Shown here: positions 42,058 to 50,472 of the stretch, in pieces | Layout of the letters: the number at the start of each line of letters is the position of its first letter | Numbering within the stretch: the stretch's first letter is position 1 | NCBI GenBank assembly: GCA_963797175.1 | Contig: CAWCOL010000005.1 | Location: forward strand, 868,001 to 932,000 | Source of the DNA: DATLLN01 sp963797175 | GTDB lineage: Bacteria; Actinomycetota; Thermoleophilia; Gaiellales; JAICJC01 | Length of the DNA: 64,000 bases | Direction of reading: 5' to 3' | Notes under the pieces: model-generated | The model's input: the letters and a program-made list of their open reading frames with translations, nothing else | Told to the model about the DNA's origin: nothing | Databases searched by the model: none | Program-made: the position numbers and the translations under genes

Positions 42058-42894
42058 ATGCCCTACCGGCTGGTGGCACGGAACACGACGTCCATCGTCG
42101 GCAAGTACCTCGCCGACCGAGGCCCGCACCTCGGAGCGATGGTCGCGTACTACGCGCTGCTGGCGCTGTTCCCGTTCGTCTTCCTGATCCTCTCCACCCT
42201 CGGCCTGTTCGGGCAGGTGTCCGAGAGCTCGTTCCTGATCAAGGAGCTGCGGCGCATCCTGCCGGCCCAGTCCGAGGACAGCCTGATCACCGCCGTCGAC
42301 CACCTCCAGGACAACGCCCGCCTCTTCTTCTGGCTCGGCCTGCTGGGCATGTTCTGGAGCGCCCTGGGCTTCTACTCGGCCCTGGAGTCGGCGCTGAACA
42401 TCATCTTCCGCGTGTCCAACCGGGGGTTCCTGCGCGGGAAGGGCCTCGGCATCGTGTTCGTGCTGGGCTCGCTGACGGTGCTGTTCGTCTCGTTGTCCAT
42501 CGCGACGACGATCGCGAGCTGGTTCGACCGCCACGCGCCGCACGACGGGATCTTCCGGACGCTCTCGATCGTGATCCCGACGGGCGCGGCCGGCATCGGC
42601 TCGTTCGTGTTCCTGTTCATCGTCTACCGCGTGCTGACCAACGTCGAGCTGCACCGCGGCGACGTCTGGCCGGGCGCCCTGTTCGGCGCGGTGCTGTTCG
42701 CGATCTCGTTCCAGGCGGTGCCGCTGTACCTGCGGTTCGCCACCAACCTGGTCACGCTCCAGGTGTTCGGCGGAATCGTGATCCTGCTCGTCTGGCTCTA
42801 CCTGATGGCCAACATCATCCTGATCGGCGCCGAGATCAACTGGCGCCACTGGGAGCGGAACCGGCCCAGCGAGGAGGTGACGGGGCTGGCATGA
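42058..42894 (+). CDS. YihY/BrkB-family membrane protein
   Basis: A 278-residue protein with six membrane helices. Family marks are the start GPHLGAMVAYYALLALFPFVFLIL, the FWSALGFYSALESALNIIFRV helix, LHRGDVWPGALFGAVLF and the end VILLVWLYLMANIILIGAEIN. The family was once called ribonuclease BN, which is wrong; its role is unknown. It overlaps the next VOC gene (ATGA). Confidence 0.9.
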   Translation: MPYRLVARNTTSIVGKYLADRGPHLGAMVAYYALLALFPFVFLILSTLGLFGQVSESSFLIKELRRILPAQSEDSLITAVDHLQDNARLFFWLGLLGMFWSALGFYSALESALNIIFRVSNRGFLRGKGLGIVFVLGSLTVLFVSLSIATTIASWFDRHAPHDGIFRTLSIVIPTGAAGIGSFVFLFIVYRVLTNVELHRGDVWPGALFGAVLFAISFQAVPLYLRFATNLVTLQVFGGIVILLVWLYLMANIILIGAEINWRHWERNRPSEEVTGLA

Positions 42895-43280
42895 GCGGGG
42901 CGATCAGCGGCATCGGCCAGATCCACATCACCGTCGGCGACATCGACCGGGCGGTCGCCTTCTACCGCGACACGCTCGGCCTGCCGCTGCTGTTCCAGGT
43001 GCCCGGGCAGGAGATGGCGTTCTTCGACTGCGGCGGCGTGCGGCTCTACCTGGGCCGCGCGGAGTCGGACGAGTACGCGTCGCGTCCACTGCTGTACTAC
43101 CGGGTCGGCGGGATCGAGGACGAGCACGCACGCCTCGCGGCCGCGGGCGTTGTCTTTCGCGACCCACCGCACGTCGTCCACCGCGACGGCGGCACCGAAC
43201 TGGTGCTGTGCTTCTTCGACGACTCCGAGGGGAACGTCGTGGCGCTGATGGAGGAGCGGCCCGCCGCGGAACCGGGCTGA
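42891..43280 (+). CDS. VOC-family (glyoxalase-like) protein
   Basis: A 129-residue single VOC domain: IGQIHITVGDIDRAVAFYRDTLGLPLLF carries the first metal histidine, FFDCGGVRLYL the middle strand, and FFDDSEGNVVALMEE the glutamate ligand strand. It may be a lyase, dioxygenase or binding protein. Coupled to the YihY gene by ATGA. Confidence 0.88.
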   Translation: MSGAISGIGQIHITVGDIDRAVAFYRDTLGLPLLFQVPGQEMAFFDCGGVRLYLGRAESDEYASRPLLYYRVGGIEDEHARLAAAGVVFRDPPHVVHRDGGTELVLCFFDDSEGNVVALMEERPAAEPG

Positions 43281-43323
43281 GCCGGCGTGTCACGAATCTG
43301 CACCAGAACGCGCAGCCGGGAAT

Positions 43324-43344
43324 GATTGGGGTCTGACCCCGATC
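43324..43344. repeat. Palindromic intergenic repeat, copy 2
   Basis: Half-sites GATTGGGGTC and GACCCCGATC around one T; a single A-to-G change leaves a G-U pair in RNA. The left flank GCAGCCGGGAAT matches the flank of copy 1 read on its minus strand. Confidence 0.8.
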
Positions 43345-43433
43345 GGATTGCGACTGACGCCGCCAGCCGTGCAGGTGTGCCGACCCAGCCGGCATCGCGT
43401 CGCGGATCGGTGCCCGGATCCGCACCGAGAATT

Positions 43434-43454
43434 GATTGGAGTCTGACTCCAATC
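43434..43454. repeat. Palindromic intergenic repeat, copy 3
   Basis: Perfect inverted repeat with half-sites GATTGGAGTC and GACTCCAATC around one T. Compared with copy 1 a G-C pair has become A-T on both sides, a compensatory change. The left flank CGCACCGAGAAT is a diverged version of that of copies 1 and 2; same orientation as copy 2. Confidence 0.8.
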
Positions 43455-43635
43455 GAGTGTCCGGGCAGAGCGCGCGCGCGAGCTCGTGGGCGACGTTGCG
43501 GTTCCGCCACACCCGCGTGCGGACCGCACAGCACCCGCGCCGGGCGGCCACGGCCGTGCCACGCTGGACGTGGCGGGCATGCCGAACGTGTGCCGAGCCG
43601 TCGCCCGGTCGCGCCGAGATCCGCCTACCGCGGCA

Positions 43636-44607
43636 TCAACCGGTCGTGCGCGTCCGCGGGTCGAGCCAGAGGTACGCGAGGTCCACCATCGCGTTGATCA
43701 GCACGACGAAGAACGCGCCGTACAGCGTCAGCGCCATCAGCGGCGGCAGGTCGAGGTGCGCCACCGACTCCTGCGCGTACTGCCCGACGCCCTCCAGGCC
43801 GAAGATCGGCTCGATCAGGATCACCGTGCCGCCCACGGCCGCGCCGAAGTCGAGGCCGAACAGCGTCACCACCGGGATCAGGCACGTGCGCAGCGTGTGG
43901 CGCATCAACACACGGCTGCCGCGCAGCCCCTTGGCCCGGGCGGTGCGCACGTAGTCCATGTGCTGCGTCTCCAGCAGCGAGCTCCGCACCACCCGCGCGT
44001 AGAACCCGATCGACACCACGGCCAGCGTGATCCACGGCAGCAGCAGGTGCGTCGCCCACTCGCCCGGGTTCTGCGTGATCGGCACGTAGCCGCCGGCCGG
44101 GATCCAGCTGAACAGCGGGTTGTCGTGGTACTTGAACGTGAGCAGGTAGAGCAGCACCGCGCCCAGCCAGAAGATCGGGATGGAGACGCCGGCAAGCGCC
44201 ACCACCGTCAGCGTCCGGTCAAGCCATCTGCCCTGGTACACCCCCGAGATGACGCCGATGGTGACGCCGCAGACGAGCCAGATCAGCGCCGCGCCGATCG
44301 CCAGCGACAGCGTCCGCGGGATCCCCCGCTTGATCGACGGGATCACCGGCGTCTGGTCCTGGTAGCTGATCAGGTCGCGCTTGATGAACAGCCGGTTCAT
44401 CATGTCGATGTACTGCCGGTAGAGCGGCTGGTCGAAGCCCCAGTCCTTGCGGATCTGCTCGATGTTCTCCTGGGTCGGGTGCCGCCCCGCCATCCGCAGC
44501 GCCGGGTCGCCGCCGGGGATCACGTTGAAGATCACGAACACGGCGACCGAGATGGCGAACAGCACCGCCACCAGGCCGACCAGCCGGCGGAGCACGGCGA
44601 CGAGCAC
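43636..44607 (-). CDS. ABC transporter permease, DppB type
   Basis: A 323-residue inner-membrane permease of the peptide/nickel uptake family. First helix LVGLVAVLFAISVAVFVIFNVIPGGDP, the long extracytoplasmic loop after it, and the coupling-helix EAA segment ETQHMDYVRTARAKGLRGSRVLMRHTLR near residue 210. GTG 44607 follows the DppC stop with no gap. Last gene of the operon; no ATPase gene follows, so it must borrow one encoded elsewhere. Confidence 0.93.
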   Translation of the reverse strand: MLVAVLRRLVGLVAVLFAISVAVFVIFNVIPGGDPALRMAGRHPTQENIEQIRKDWGFDQPLYRQYIDMMNRLFIKRDLISYQDQTPVIPSIKRGIPRTLSLAIGAALIWLVCGVTIGVISGVYQGRWLDRTLTVVALAGVSIPIFWLGAVLLYLLTFKYHDNPLFSWIPAGGYVPITQNPGEWATHLLLPWITLAVVSIGFYARVVRSSLLETQHMDYVRTARAKGLRGSRVLMRHTLRTCLIPVVTLFGLDFGAAVGGTVILIEPIFGLEGVGQYAQESVAHLDLPPLMALTLYGAFFVVLINAMVDLAYLWLDPRTRTTG

Positions 44608-45594
44608 TCAGGCCTCGATCCGGAGCTTGGCGTGCGGGTCGAGCGCGTCGCGCAGCGCGTCGCCGAGCACGTTCAGCGCGACGACGGTGAGCATGATGGC
44701 GATGCCCGGGGCGATCGTCAGCGCCGGCGCGGTGACGATCGTCTGGTAGCCCTGCTCGATGATGTTGCCCCAGCTCGGCGTCAGGATCGGCACCCCCACG
44801 CCCAGGAACGAGAGCGCCGCCTCGATCAGGATGTTGTTGGCGACGATCAGCGTCAGGAACACCAGCGTCATCGAGGCGATGTTGGGGAACAGCTCGAGCA
44901 GCATGATCCGGAACGCCCCGGCGCCGCCCGCCACCGCCGCCTCGACGAACTCCATCCGCCGCAGCGTCAGCACCTGCCCCCGGATCGGCCGCGCCACGTA
45001 GGGCACGTAGACGACCGCGATCACGAAGATGGGGATGGCCAGGGAGGTCGAGGAGATGTGGATCGGCCCCACGTCGAGGCCCCCCACAGCGAGCGCCGTG
45101 GCCAGCGCCACCGCCAGCAGGTAGACGGGGAACGACCAGATCAGGTCGAGCACGCGGGAGATGACGGCGTCGGACGCGCCGCCCGCGTAGCCGGCGAGCA
45201 GCCCCAGGATCAGCGCGACGCCGACGCAGAGCAGGGCGGACAGCACACCCACCTCGAGCGAGACGCGGCCGCCGTAGAGGATCCGGATGAACAGGTCGCG
45301 CCCGTTCCCGTCCGCGCCCAGCAGGTAGCAGCCGCGCAGCCCGGGCCCGATCGGCGTGCCGTCGTCGGCCACCACCTGCTCCTTGTGCCCGTTCTCCGTG
45401 ATCGTGCCCTGGATGTTCTGCTCGTCCGGACCGTGGTTGCAGACGGCATGGACGTACAGCGGCGCACCCGGGAAGCACATGAACACGATCACGAACAGCA
45501 CGATGGCCGAGCCGACGGCGGCAGGGTTGCGGCGCAGCCGCCGCCACACGTGGCTGCCGCCGCGGCCCTGGACGACGGGCGCGGCCTCGATCAC
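44608..45594 (-). CDS. ABC transporter permease, DppC type
   Basis: A 328-residue partner permease. The EAA coupling segment is RRMEFVEAAVAGGAGAFRIMLLELFPN, and the end ALNVLGDALRDALDPHAKL is family-typical. The first periplasmic loop is longer than usual and carries two cysteines (AVCNHGPDEQN and LRGCYLLGADGNGRD) that could form a disulfide. GTG 45594 overlaps the binding-protein stop (GTGA). Confidence 0.92.
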   Translation of the reverse strand: MIEAAPVVQGRGGSHVWRRLRRNPAAVGSAIVLFVIVFMCFPGAPLYVHAVCNHGPDEQNIQGTITENGHKEQVVADDGTPIGPGLRGCYLLGADGNGRDLFIRILYGGRVSLEVGVLSALLCVGVALILGLLAGYAGGASDAVISRVLDLIWSFPVYLLAVALATALAVGGLDVGPIHISSTSLAIPIFVIAVVYVPYVARPIRGQVLTLRRMEFVEAAVAGGAGAFRIMLLELFPNIASMTLVFLTLIVANNILIEAALSFLGVGVPILTPSWGNIIEQGYQTIVTAPALTIAPGIAIMLTVVALNVLGDALRDALDPHAKLRIEA

Positions 45595-47228
45595 TGCGAC
45601 AGGTACATCGAGGGGAACAGCTCGAAGTAGTTGCCGTTGAAGACGAGGCCGTGCAGCCGGGTGGACACGAACTTGGGCCACTGCCGGTTCATGAACGGCG
45701 CCCAGCCGGCGTCGTTCTTCATGAACAGGTAGTCGAGCTTCGCCCAGATCGCGTTGCGCGCCGGTCCCAGCGGCATCTGCTTGGCCTGGTCGATCATCTT
45801 GTTGTAGGCGGGGATGTTGGTGTTGGAGACGTCGTTGTTGCCCACCGGGACGATGTGCTCGCCGTTGAGGATGACGTCGATGAAGTCCTGGCCCTCGGGG
45901 TAGTCCTGGTTCCAGTCGTTGAAGGCCATCTGCGGATCGGTCTTCTCGGTGGCGATCGTGTCCCAGTACACCGACTCGTCGAACGTCTTGACGGTCGCGT
46001 GCAGGCCGATCGAGTTGAGCACGCCGGCCATGTACTGCACCGCCAGCGGCGTCGGCGTGGTGGTGTGGCCCCACACCGTGACGTCGGCGCCCTCGACTCC
46101 GGCCTGCTGGATCAGCTGCTTGGCCTTGGCCAGGTCGTGCGGGTACAGGTCGTGCTTCTTGTAGGCGTCGCCGAACCCGGGCGGGATGATGTTCTCGGTC
46201 GCCGTCCCCTGGCCGCCGTAGATCTTGACCAGCGCGCCACGGTCGATTGCGTAGTTGACCGCCTGGCGCACGGCCAGCTTGTTGAACGGGTACTTCTTCT
46301 CGTTCATGTCGAAGTACGTGATGTTGTTGCGCACGAACGGGTAGACCTGCTTCGGGTACCGCGCCTTCAGCTCGCTCAGGCGGTCGGGCGGCACCGACTC
46401 GAAGTACCAGTCCAGCTCGTTGTCGGCGATCATGTTGACCGACTGGTCCGGCGTGACGCCGATCTTGACGTCGATGCCGTCCAGGTGGCCGTCCGGGGTG
46501 TCCGGCGTCCACGACTTGAACGTCGGATTGCGGCGGATCGTGACCGACTGGTGCGGCACGTAGTTGGTGATCTCGTACGGGCCCGTGGCGACACGCCACT
46601 CCGGGATCGTGGAGACGTCCTTGTCCGGCGTCCCCACCGGCATCGCGAACGCGAACGGCGTCGCCATGTAGTCGAGGAACGTGCCGTCGGGCTGCGTCAG
46701 GTGGATCGTCAGGGTCATCGCCTTGTCGTCCGCGACGATGCCGGAGATGCCGCCCTTGCGGCTCTTGGCGTAGCTGTCCGCGCCGACGATGCCGGTGAAG
46801 AAGCCGACGCCGCCCGAGTCCACGCGGAACAGCCGCTCGATCGAGAATTTGAAGTCGGACGGCTTCACCGCGCGACTGACCGGCGCCGAGAACATCACGC
46901 CGGGGCGGAGGTGGAACGTGTACGTCTTGCCGCCGTCGGTCACCTTGGGCATCGCGTCGGCGATGTCCGGCACGACCGTCGCGCCGGCGCCACCGGCGGC
47001 CTTCTTGAACGTGACCAGGCCGTTGTTGGTGGCCTCGAGGATCTCCCAGCCCTCGTTGGTATAGGAGAGCGCCGGGTCGAGGTGATCCGGGTTGCCGGGG
47101 ATCCCGGCCTTGAGGATGCCGCCGTTCACGGCCGTCCCGCCGGAGCCGCCGGACGACGCCGAGCTGCCGCTACCGCACCCCGCTGCCGTCGCCAGCACGG
47201 CGAACAGCAGCACGATCCACTTCGTCAT
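45591..47228 (-). CDS. Family 5 extracellular solute-binding lipoprotein
   Basis: A 545-residue SBP_bac_5 protein, the oligopeptide/dipeptide/nickel-binding type. The signal sequence MTKWIVLLFAVLATAAGC ends in a lipobox with C18, followed by a Ser/Gly linker. Then LDPALSYTNEGWEILEAT, TYTFHLRPGVMFSAP, VRQAVNYAIDR and a C-terminal DWNQDYPEGQDF. It would capture a peptide-like or glycosylated ligand outside the cell. ATG 47228 has GGGAGGG upstream and overlaps the aminotransferase stop by 4 nt. Confidence 0.93.
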   Translation of the reverse strand: MTKWIVLLFAVLATAAGCGSGSSASSGGSGGTAVNGGILKAGIPGNPDHLDPALSYTNEGWEILEATNNGLVTFKKAAGGAGATVVPDIADAMPKVTDGGKTYTFHLRPGVMFSAPVSRAVKPSDFKFSIERLFRVDSGGVGFFTGIVGADSYAKSRKGGISGIVADDKAMTLTIHLTQPDGTFLDYMATPFAFAMPVGTPDKDVSTIPEWRVATGPYEITNYVPHQSVTIRRNPTFKSWTPDTPDGHLDGIDVKIGVTPDQSVNMIADNELDWYFESVPPDRLSELKARYPKQVYPFVRNNITYFDMNEKKYPFNKLAVRQAVNYAIDRGALVKIYGGQGTATENIIPPGFGDAYKKHDLYPHDLAKAKQLIQQAGVEGADVTVWGHTTTPTPLAVQYMAGVLNSIGLHATVKTFDESVYWDTIATEKTDPQMAFNDWNQDYPEGQDFIDVILNGEHIVPVGNNDVSNTNIPAYNKMIDQAKQMPLGPARNAIWAKLDYLFMKNDAGWAPFMNRQWPKFVSTRLHGLVFNGNYFELFPSMYLSQ

Positions 47229-48571
47229 CTGAGCCCTCCCTTCGGTCCAACCTCGCCGCGGTCAGCGGCGGCGGCCACGGCCGGCATGGCCTCCGCGGCC
47301 ACCTCCAGCACCTTGTCGATGTCGTCGTCGGTGTGCGCCGCCGAGAGCAGGAAGAGCCCCTCCTGGGGCGGCTGGATGATCACGCCGCGCGCGCGCAGCT
47401 CGGCGTGCAGGGCGAAGAACGGGCTGGCCTCGGCGATCGCGTGACCCTCGCGGTAGTCGCGGGGCGGCGCGTCCGAGAACCAGAGCTGGAACATGCCGCC
47501 CACACCGCTCCAGCAGGCCGGCAGTCCGGCCTCGCCCGCCAGGGCGACCAGCCCCTCGGCGAGGCGCCGGCCGCGCGAGTGCAGGCGGTCGTAGAAGCCG
47601 TCGGCGCCGGTCTCGGCGGCGGCGGCGATCACGGCCGCGCAGACCAGCGGGTTCGAGTTGTAGGTGCCGCCGTGCATCGTGCCGCCGTTGGCCGCCAGCT
47701 CCATCACCTCGCGCTTGCCGCCCAGAGCGGCGACGGGGAACCCGGCGCCCAGCGCCTTGGCCAGCACGGTCAGGTCGGGGTCAATGCCGAGCAGCTCCTG
47801 GGCGCCGCCGGCGGCGACGCGGTAGCCGGTCAGCACCTCGTCGAAGATCAGCAGCGCGCCGGCATCCGACGTCAGCTCGCGCATCCGCTCCAGGTAGCCG
47901 GGCGCCGGCATGATCGCGCCGCAATTGCCCAGCACCGGCTCGGTGATGACCGCGGCGATCTCCTCACCGTGGTCGGCGAACAGCGCCTCCAGCGCCGCCA
48001 CGTCGTTCCACGGTGCGACCAGCAGGTCGGCCGCGGCGCCCGGCGCCATGCCGGTCGAGCCGGGGGCGGGCTCGCCGCCCCACGTCTCCGGCGTCGGGTG
48101 GGCCGACCAGTGGATCGCGTCCGACCAGCCGTGGTAGTGGCCCTCGAAGCGGACGACCAGCCGCCGCCCGGTGAATGCGCGGGCAAACCGCAGCGCGTAC
48201 ATGACCGCCTCGGTGCCGGTGGACGAGAACCGCACCAGATCGACCGACGGCATCCGCTCGCAGACCGATCGCGCGGCGGGCGCCTCCAGGTCTGTGCAGA
48301 GCGCGAACGCGGAGCCGCGGGTGGTGATCACGTCGGCGACCGCCTCGACGACGGCGCGCGGCCGGTGGCCGAGGATCAGCGGCCCCTGGCCCATCATCAG
48401 GTCGATGAAGCGGTTGCCGTCCTCGTCGGTGATCCAGCCGGCATCACCCTCGCGGACGAAGATCGGGTTGGGGAGCCAGCCGGACCGGGGCGAGCGGGTG
48501 CCCGAGCCGACGCCGCCGGCGAGACTCTGGCCGGCGATCTCGTAGAGCTCCTGTGAGCGGGTGGTGATCAT
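47225..48571 (-). CDS. Class III aminotransferase (glutamate-1-semialdehyde aminomutase-like)
   Basis: A 448-residue PLP enzyme. The PLP lysine is in LTVLAKALGAGFPVAALGG near residue 260, with FSSTGTEAVMYALRFARAFTGR, HYHGWSDAIHW, and IFDEVLTGYRVA. It resembles HemL-like aminotransferases that are not heme enzymes but act in catabolic clusters. Its place between a sugar kinase and a peptide-type transporter argues for transamination of the imported compound's amine. ATG 48571 overlaps the kinase stop (ATGA). Confidence 0.88.
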   Translation of the reverse strand: MITTRSQELYEIAGQSLAGGVGSGTRSPRSGWLPNPIFVREGDAGWITDEDGNRFIDLMMGQGPLILGHRPRAVVEAVADVITTRGSAFALCTDLEAPAARSVCERMPSVDLVRFSSTGTEAVMYALRFARAFTGRRLVVRFEGHYHGWSDAIHWSAHPTPETWGGEPAPGSTGMAPGAAADLLVAPWNDVAALEALFADHGEEIAAVITEPVLGNCGAIMPAPGYLERMRELTSDAGALLIFDEVLTGYRVAAGGAQELLGIDPDLTVLAKALGAGFPVAALGGKREVMELAANGGTMHGGTYNSNPLVCAAVIAAAAETGADGFYDRLHSRGRRLAEGLVALAGEAGLPACWSGVGGMFQLWFSDAPPRDYREGHAIAEASPFFALHAELRARGVIIQPPQEGLFLLSAAHTDDDIDKVLEVAAEAMPAVAAAADRGEVGPKGGLR

Positions 48572-49362
48572 GCTGCCTCCCAGGCGCCGTAGTGGGTACA
48601 TGCGAGGGCCGCCGCATGGGCGCCGGCCTCCAGTGCGGCGCCGAACCCGGCGCCTCGAAGCCGCGCGTCCACGACGCCGGCGATGAGCGCGTCGCCCGCG
48701 CCCAGTGTGTCAACCACCGCGACCGGCTCGGCCGGCCGCTCCGTCAGGGTACCGTCGAACGCGAGCACGCCCTGCACCCCGCGGGTGACGACGGCGGCGC
48801 CGGCGCCCGCGGACACCGCGGAGCGGGCGATCCGCACTGCCGCCTCGCGGTCGAGCCGCGCCCCGGAGAAGAAGGCGATCTCGAGCGCCGGGCAGAGCCG
48901 CGTGAACAGCTCGGGCCGGTGCGGCTGCGAGAAGTCGTAGGAGCACGGGCGGCCGCGCAGCTGCTCGAGCGCCGCCGGGCCGCCGCCGGGTCCGGCGCCG
49001 TGCACCCACTCGGCCGCCGCCAGCGCGTCCAGGGTGGGCCGGCCCGCGCGGTATGCGCCGGTCGCGCCGAACCGCTCCTCGACGAACACGCGGTCGCGGT
49101 CGTCGGTCAGCTCGATCAGGGTCACCGCCGTCGCCTCGCCGGGCACCGTCTCCACCATCGAGACGTCCACGCCCGCGACGCGCAACGCGGCAAGCACCGC
49201 CTCGCCGTCCTCGTCCTGGCCGATCCCACCGGCGTAGCGCACGCTGCGGCCGGCCTGGGCCAGGTTCACGGCGACATTGACCGCGTTGCCGCCGACCGCC
49301 TCGTGGCGCACGGGGCTGAGGTAGCGGTCGATGCAGTTGTCCCCGATGCAGACGACGCTCAC
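48568..49362 (-). CDS. PfkB-family carbohydrate kinase (FrlD-like)
   Basis: A 264-residue ribokinase-fold kinase, shorter than ribokinase, close in layout to fructoselysine 6-kinase: CIGDNCIDRYL at the start, GGNAVNVAVNLAQAGRSVRYAGGIGQDEDG, and VVDTLGAGDALIAGVVDARL with the catalytic aspartate. The adjacent SIS gene matches the FrlB/FrlD pairing of Amadori-product pathways. Substrate identity is inference from pairing. GTG 49362 overlaps the SIS stop. Confidence 0.85.
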   Translation of the reverse strand: MSVVCIGDNCIDRYLSPVRHEAVGGNAVNVAVNLAQAGRSVRYAGGIGQDEDGEAVLAALRVAGVDVSMVETVPGEATAVTLIELTDDRDRVFVEERFGATGAYRAGRPTLDALAAAEWVHGAGPGGGPAALEQLRGRPCSYDFSQPHRPELFTRLCPALEIAFFSGARLDREAAVRIARSAVSAGAGAAVVTRGVQGVLAFDGTLTERPAEPVAVVDTLGAGDALIAGVVDARLRGAGFGAALEAGAHAAALACTHYGAWEAA

Positions 49363-50411
49363 GGCCAGGTCGCACCGCCCTCCGCCAGGACCCGCCGGCC
49401 CATGTAGGCGCGGTCGTCGAGATCCTCGATCCCGCGCATCAGCGTCGAGTAGACGATGAACCACTGGAGATCGACCTTGAGCACGAACGGCGACAGCAGC
49501 GGGTGCACCTCGTGCTCGGCGGCGTCGAAGACCGCGCAGCGGGCGCCGTTGCGCTCGGCGAACTCGAGCGTGCGCTGCGTCATCTCGCGCGACTCGTCGG
49601 TGCCCAGCAGCACCGCCAGGTCGGCGCCGCGCCGGTCGAGCATCTCGGCCGGGCCGTGCCGGAACTCGGCGCTCTCGATGACCGAGCCGTGGATGCGCAT
49701 GTTCTCCATGAACACGGTCAGCCCGAACTTGTACGCGAGGCCGTAGAGCGGGCCGGCGCCGATCGCATAGAGCAGCCGCGAGTCCGCGAATCGCTCGGCC
49801 AGGTCGCGGCCGCGGGCGCGGCCGCCGCGGTAGGCGTCGCCCATCCTGGCGGGGAGCTCGGGCACGCGCTCCAGCATCGCGGCGGCCTGGGCGTCGCCCT
49901 CGATCCGCCCCCACTCGCCGGCCAGCAGCGTCACCGCCAGCAGAGGCAGGCAGTAGAGGCCGGGCGCCGTGTAGGCGATCGTCTCGTCCGCCTCGCTGCC
50001 GATCGGCGAGTCGGCCTTGCTGACCAGGGCCAGCGTGCGGGCGCCGCGGCTCTTCGCGAAGCGGAGTGCGGCCAGCGTGTCCTCGGTGCCGCCCGAGTAC
50101 GACGCGACCACCACCAGCGAGTCGGCGTCCAGCCGCCGGGGCGCGCGCCACGTCAGCTCGTAGGACAGGGCGACGTCGCTGGCCATTCCCGTCAGCCGGT
50201 CGCACAGGTACTTGCCCGAGTACATGCTCGCCCACGACCCGCCGCTGCCGACGAACCAGACGTGGCGGGCACGCTCGTGCTCGGCCGCGGCGATCGCCCG
50301 CAGCCGGTCGGCATGCTCGGCCAGGAACCGCGCGGAGTCCTCCTCCAGCGTCGGGGCGCTGAACAGCTCCGATCCCTTCGCGCGCTCGACGAGCTCTTCC
50401 AGATCAGACAA
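49359..50411 (-). CDS. SIS-domain sugar isomerase/deglycase (FrlB-like)
   Basis: A 350-residue protein with two SIS domains and no glutaminase domain: VWFVGSGGSWASMYSGKYLCDRL, VVVASYSGGTEDTLAALR, then ENMRIHGSVIESAEFRHGPAEML. This is the architecture of fructoselysine-6-phosphate deglycase and related AgaS/GlmS-like isomerases. The start TTG 50411 is 6-7 nt after GGAGGAG. It is the first gene of a six-gene reverse operon ending at 43636 and faces a LacI regulator across a palindromic operator. Confidence 0.88.
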   Translation of the reverse strand: MSDLEELVERAKGSELFSAPTLEEDSARFLAEHADRLRAIAAAEHERARHVWFVGSGGSWASMYSGKYLCDRLTGMASDVALSYELTWRAPRRLDADSLVVVASYSGGTEDTLAALRFAKSRGARTLALVSKADSPIGSEADETIAYTAPGLYCLPLLAVTLLAGEWGRIEGDAQAAAMLERVPELPARMGDAYRGGRARGRDLAERFADSRLLYAIGAGPLYGLAYKFGLTVFMENMRIHGSVIESAEFRHGPAEMLDRRGADLAVLLGTDESREMTQRTLEFAERNGARCAVFDAAEHEVHPLLSPFVLKVDLQWFIVYSTLMRGIEDLDDRAYMGRRVLAEGGATWP

Positions 50412-50449
50412 GCCGGACTCCTCCCGCGGGGGTCTGTGTGATCGCAATC

Positions 50450-50463
50450 TGATAACGCTATCA
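50450..50463. promoter_or_regulatory. LacI-family operator
   Basis: TGATAACGCTATCA: inverted arms TGATA/TATCA around a central CG, the classic LacI/PurR-type layout. It lies between the divergent SIS operon and the LacI gene. A TATCAT -10 box for lacI (50459-50464) is inside it, implying autorepression. Confidence 0.8.
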
Positions 50464-50472
50464 TGCTGCGCC

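Larger units (their letters stand above)
43281..43635. other. 355-bp intergenic region with two palindromic repeats
   Basis: A tail-to-tail gap between the VOC gene and the ABC permease. I found no convincing ORF. It holds repeat copies 2 and 3 (43324-43344, 43434-43454) with related flanks, and GC-rich sequence after them without recognisable signals. Confidence 0.6.

Noticed and set aside
43324..43454. Copies 2 and 3 as ends of a small mobile element
   Set aside because: They are in direct orientation with no ORF between them and no target duplication; a dispersed palindromic repeat is the simpler reading.
43486..45630. A 714-residue forward open frame antisense to the permease operon
   Set aside because: It is extremely Arg/His/Asp-rich, has no motif, and lies opposite two clear permease genes; it is a GC-frame shadow.
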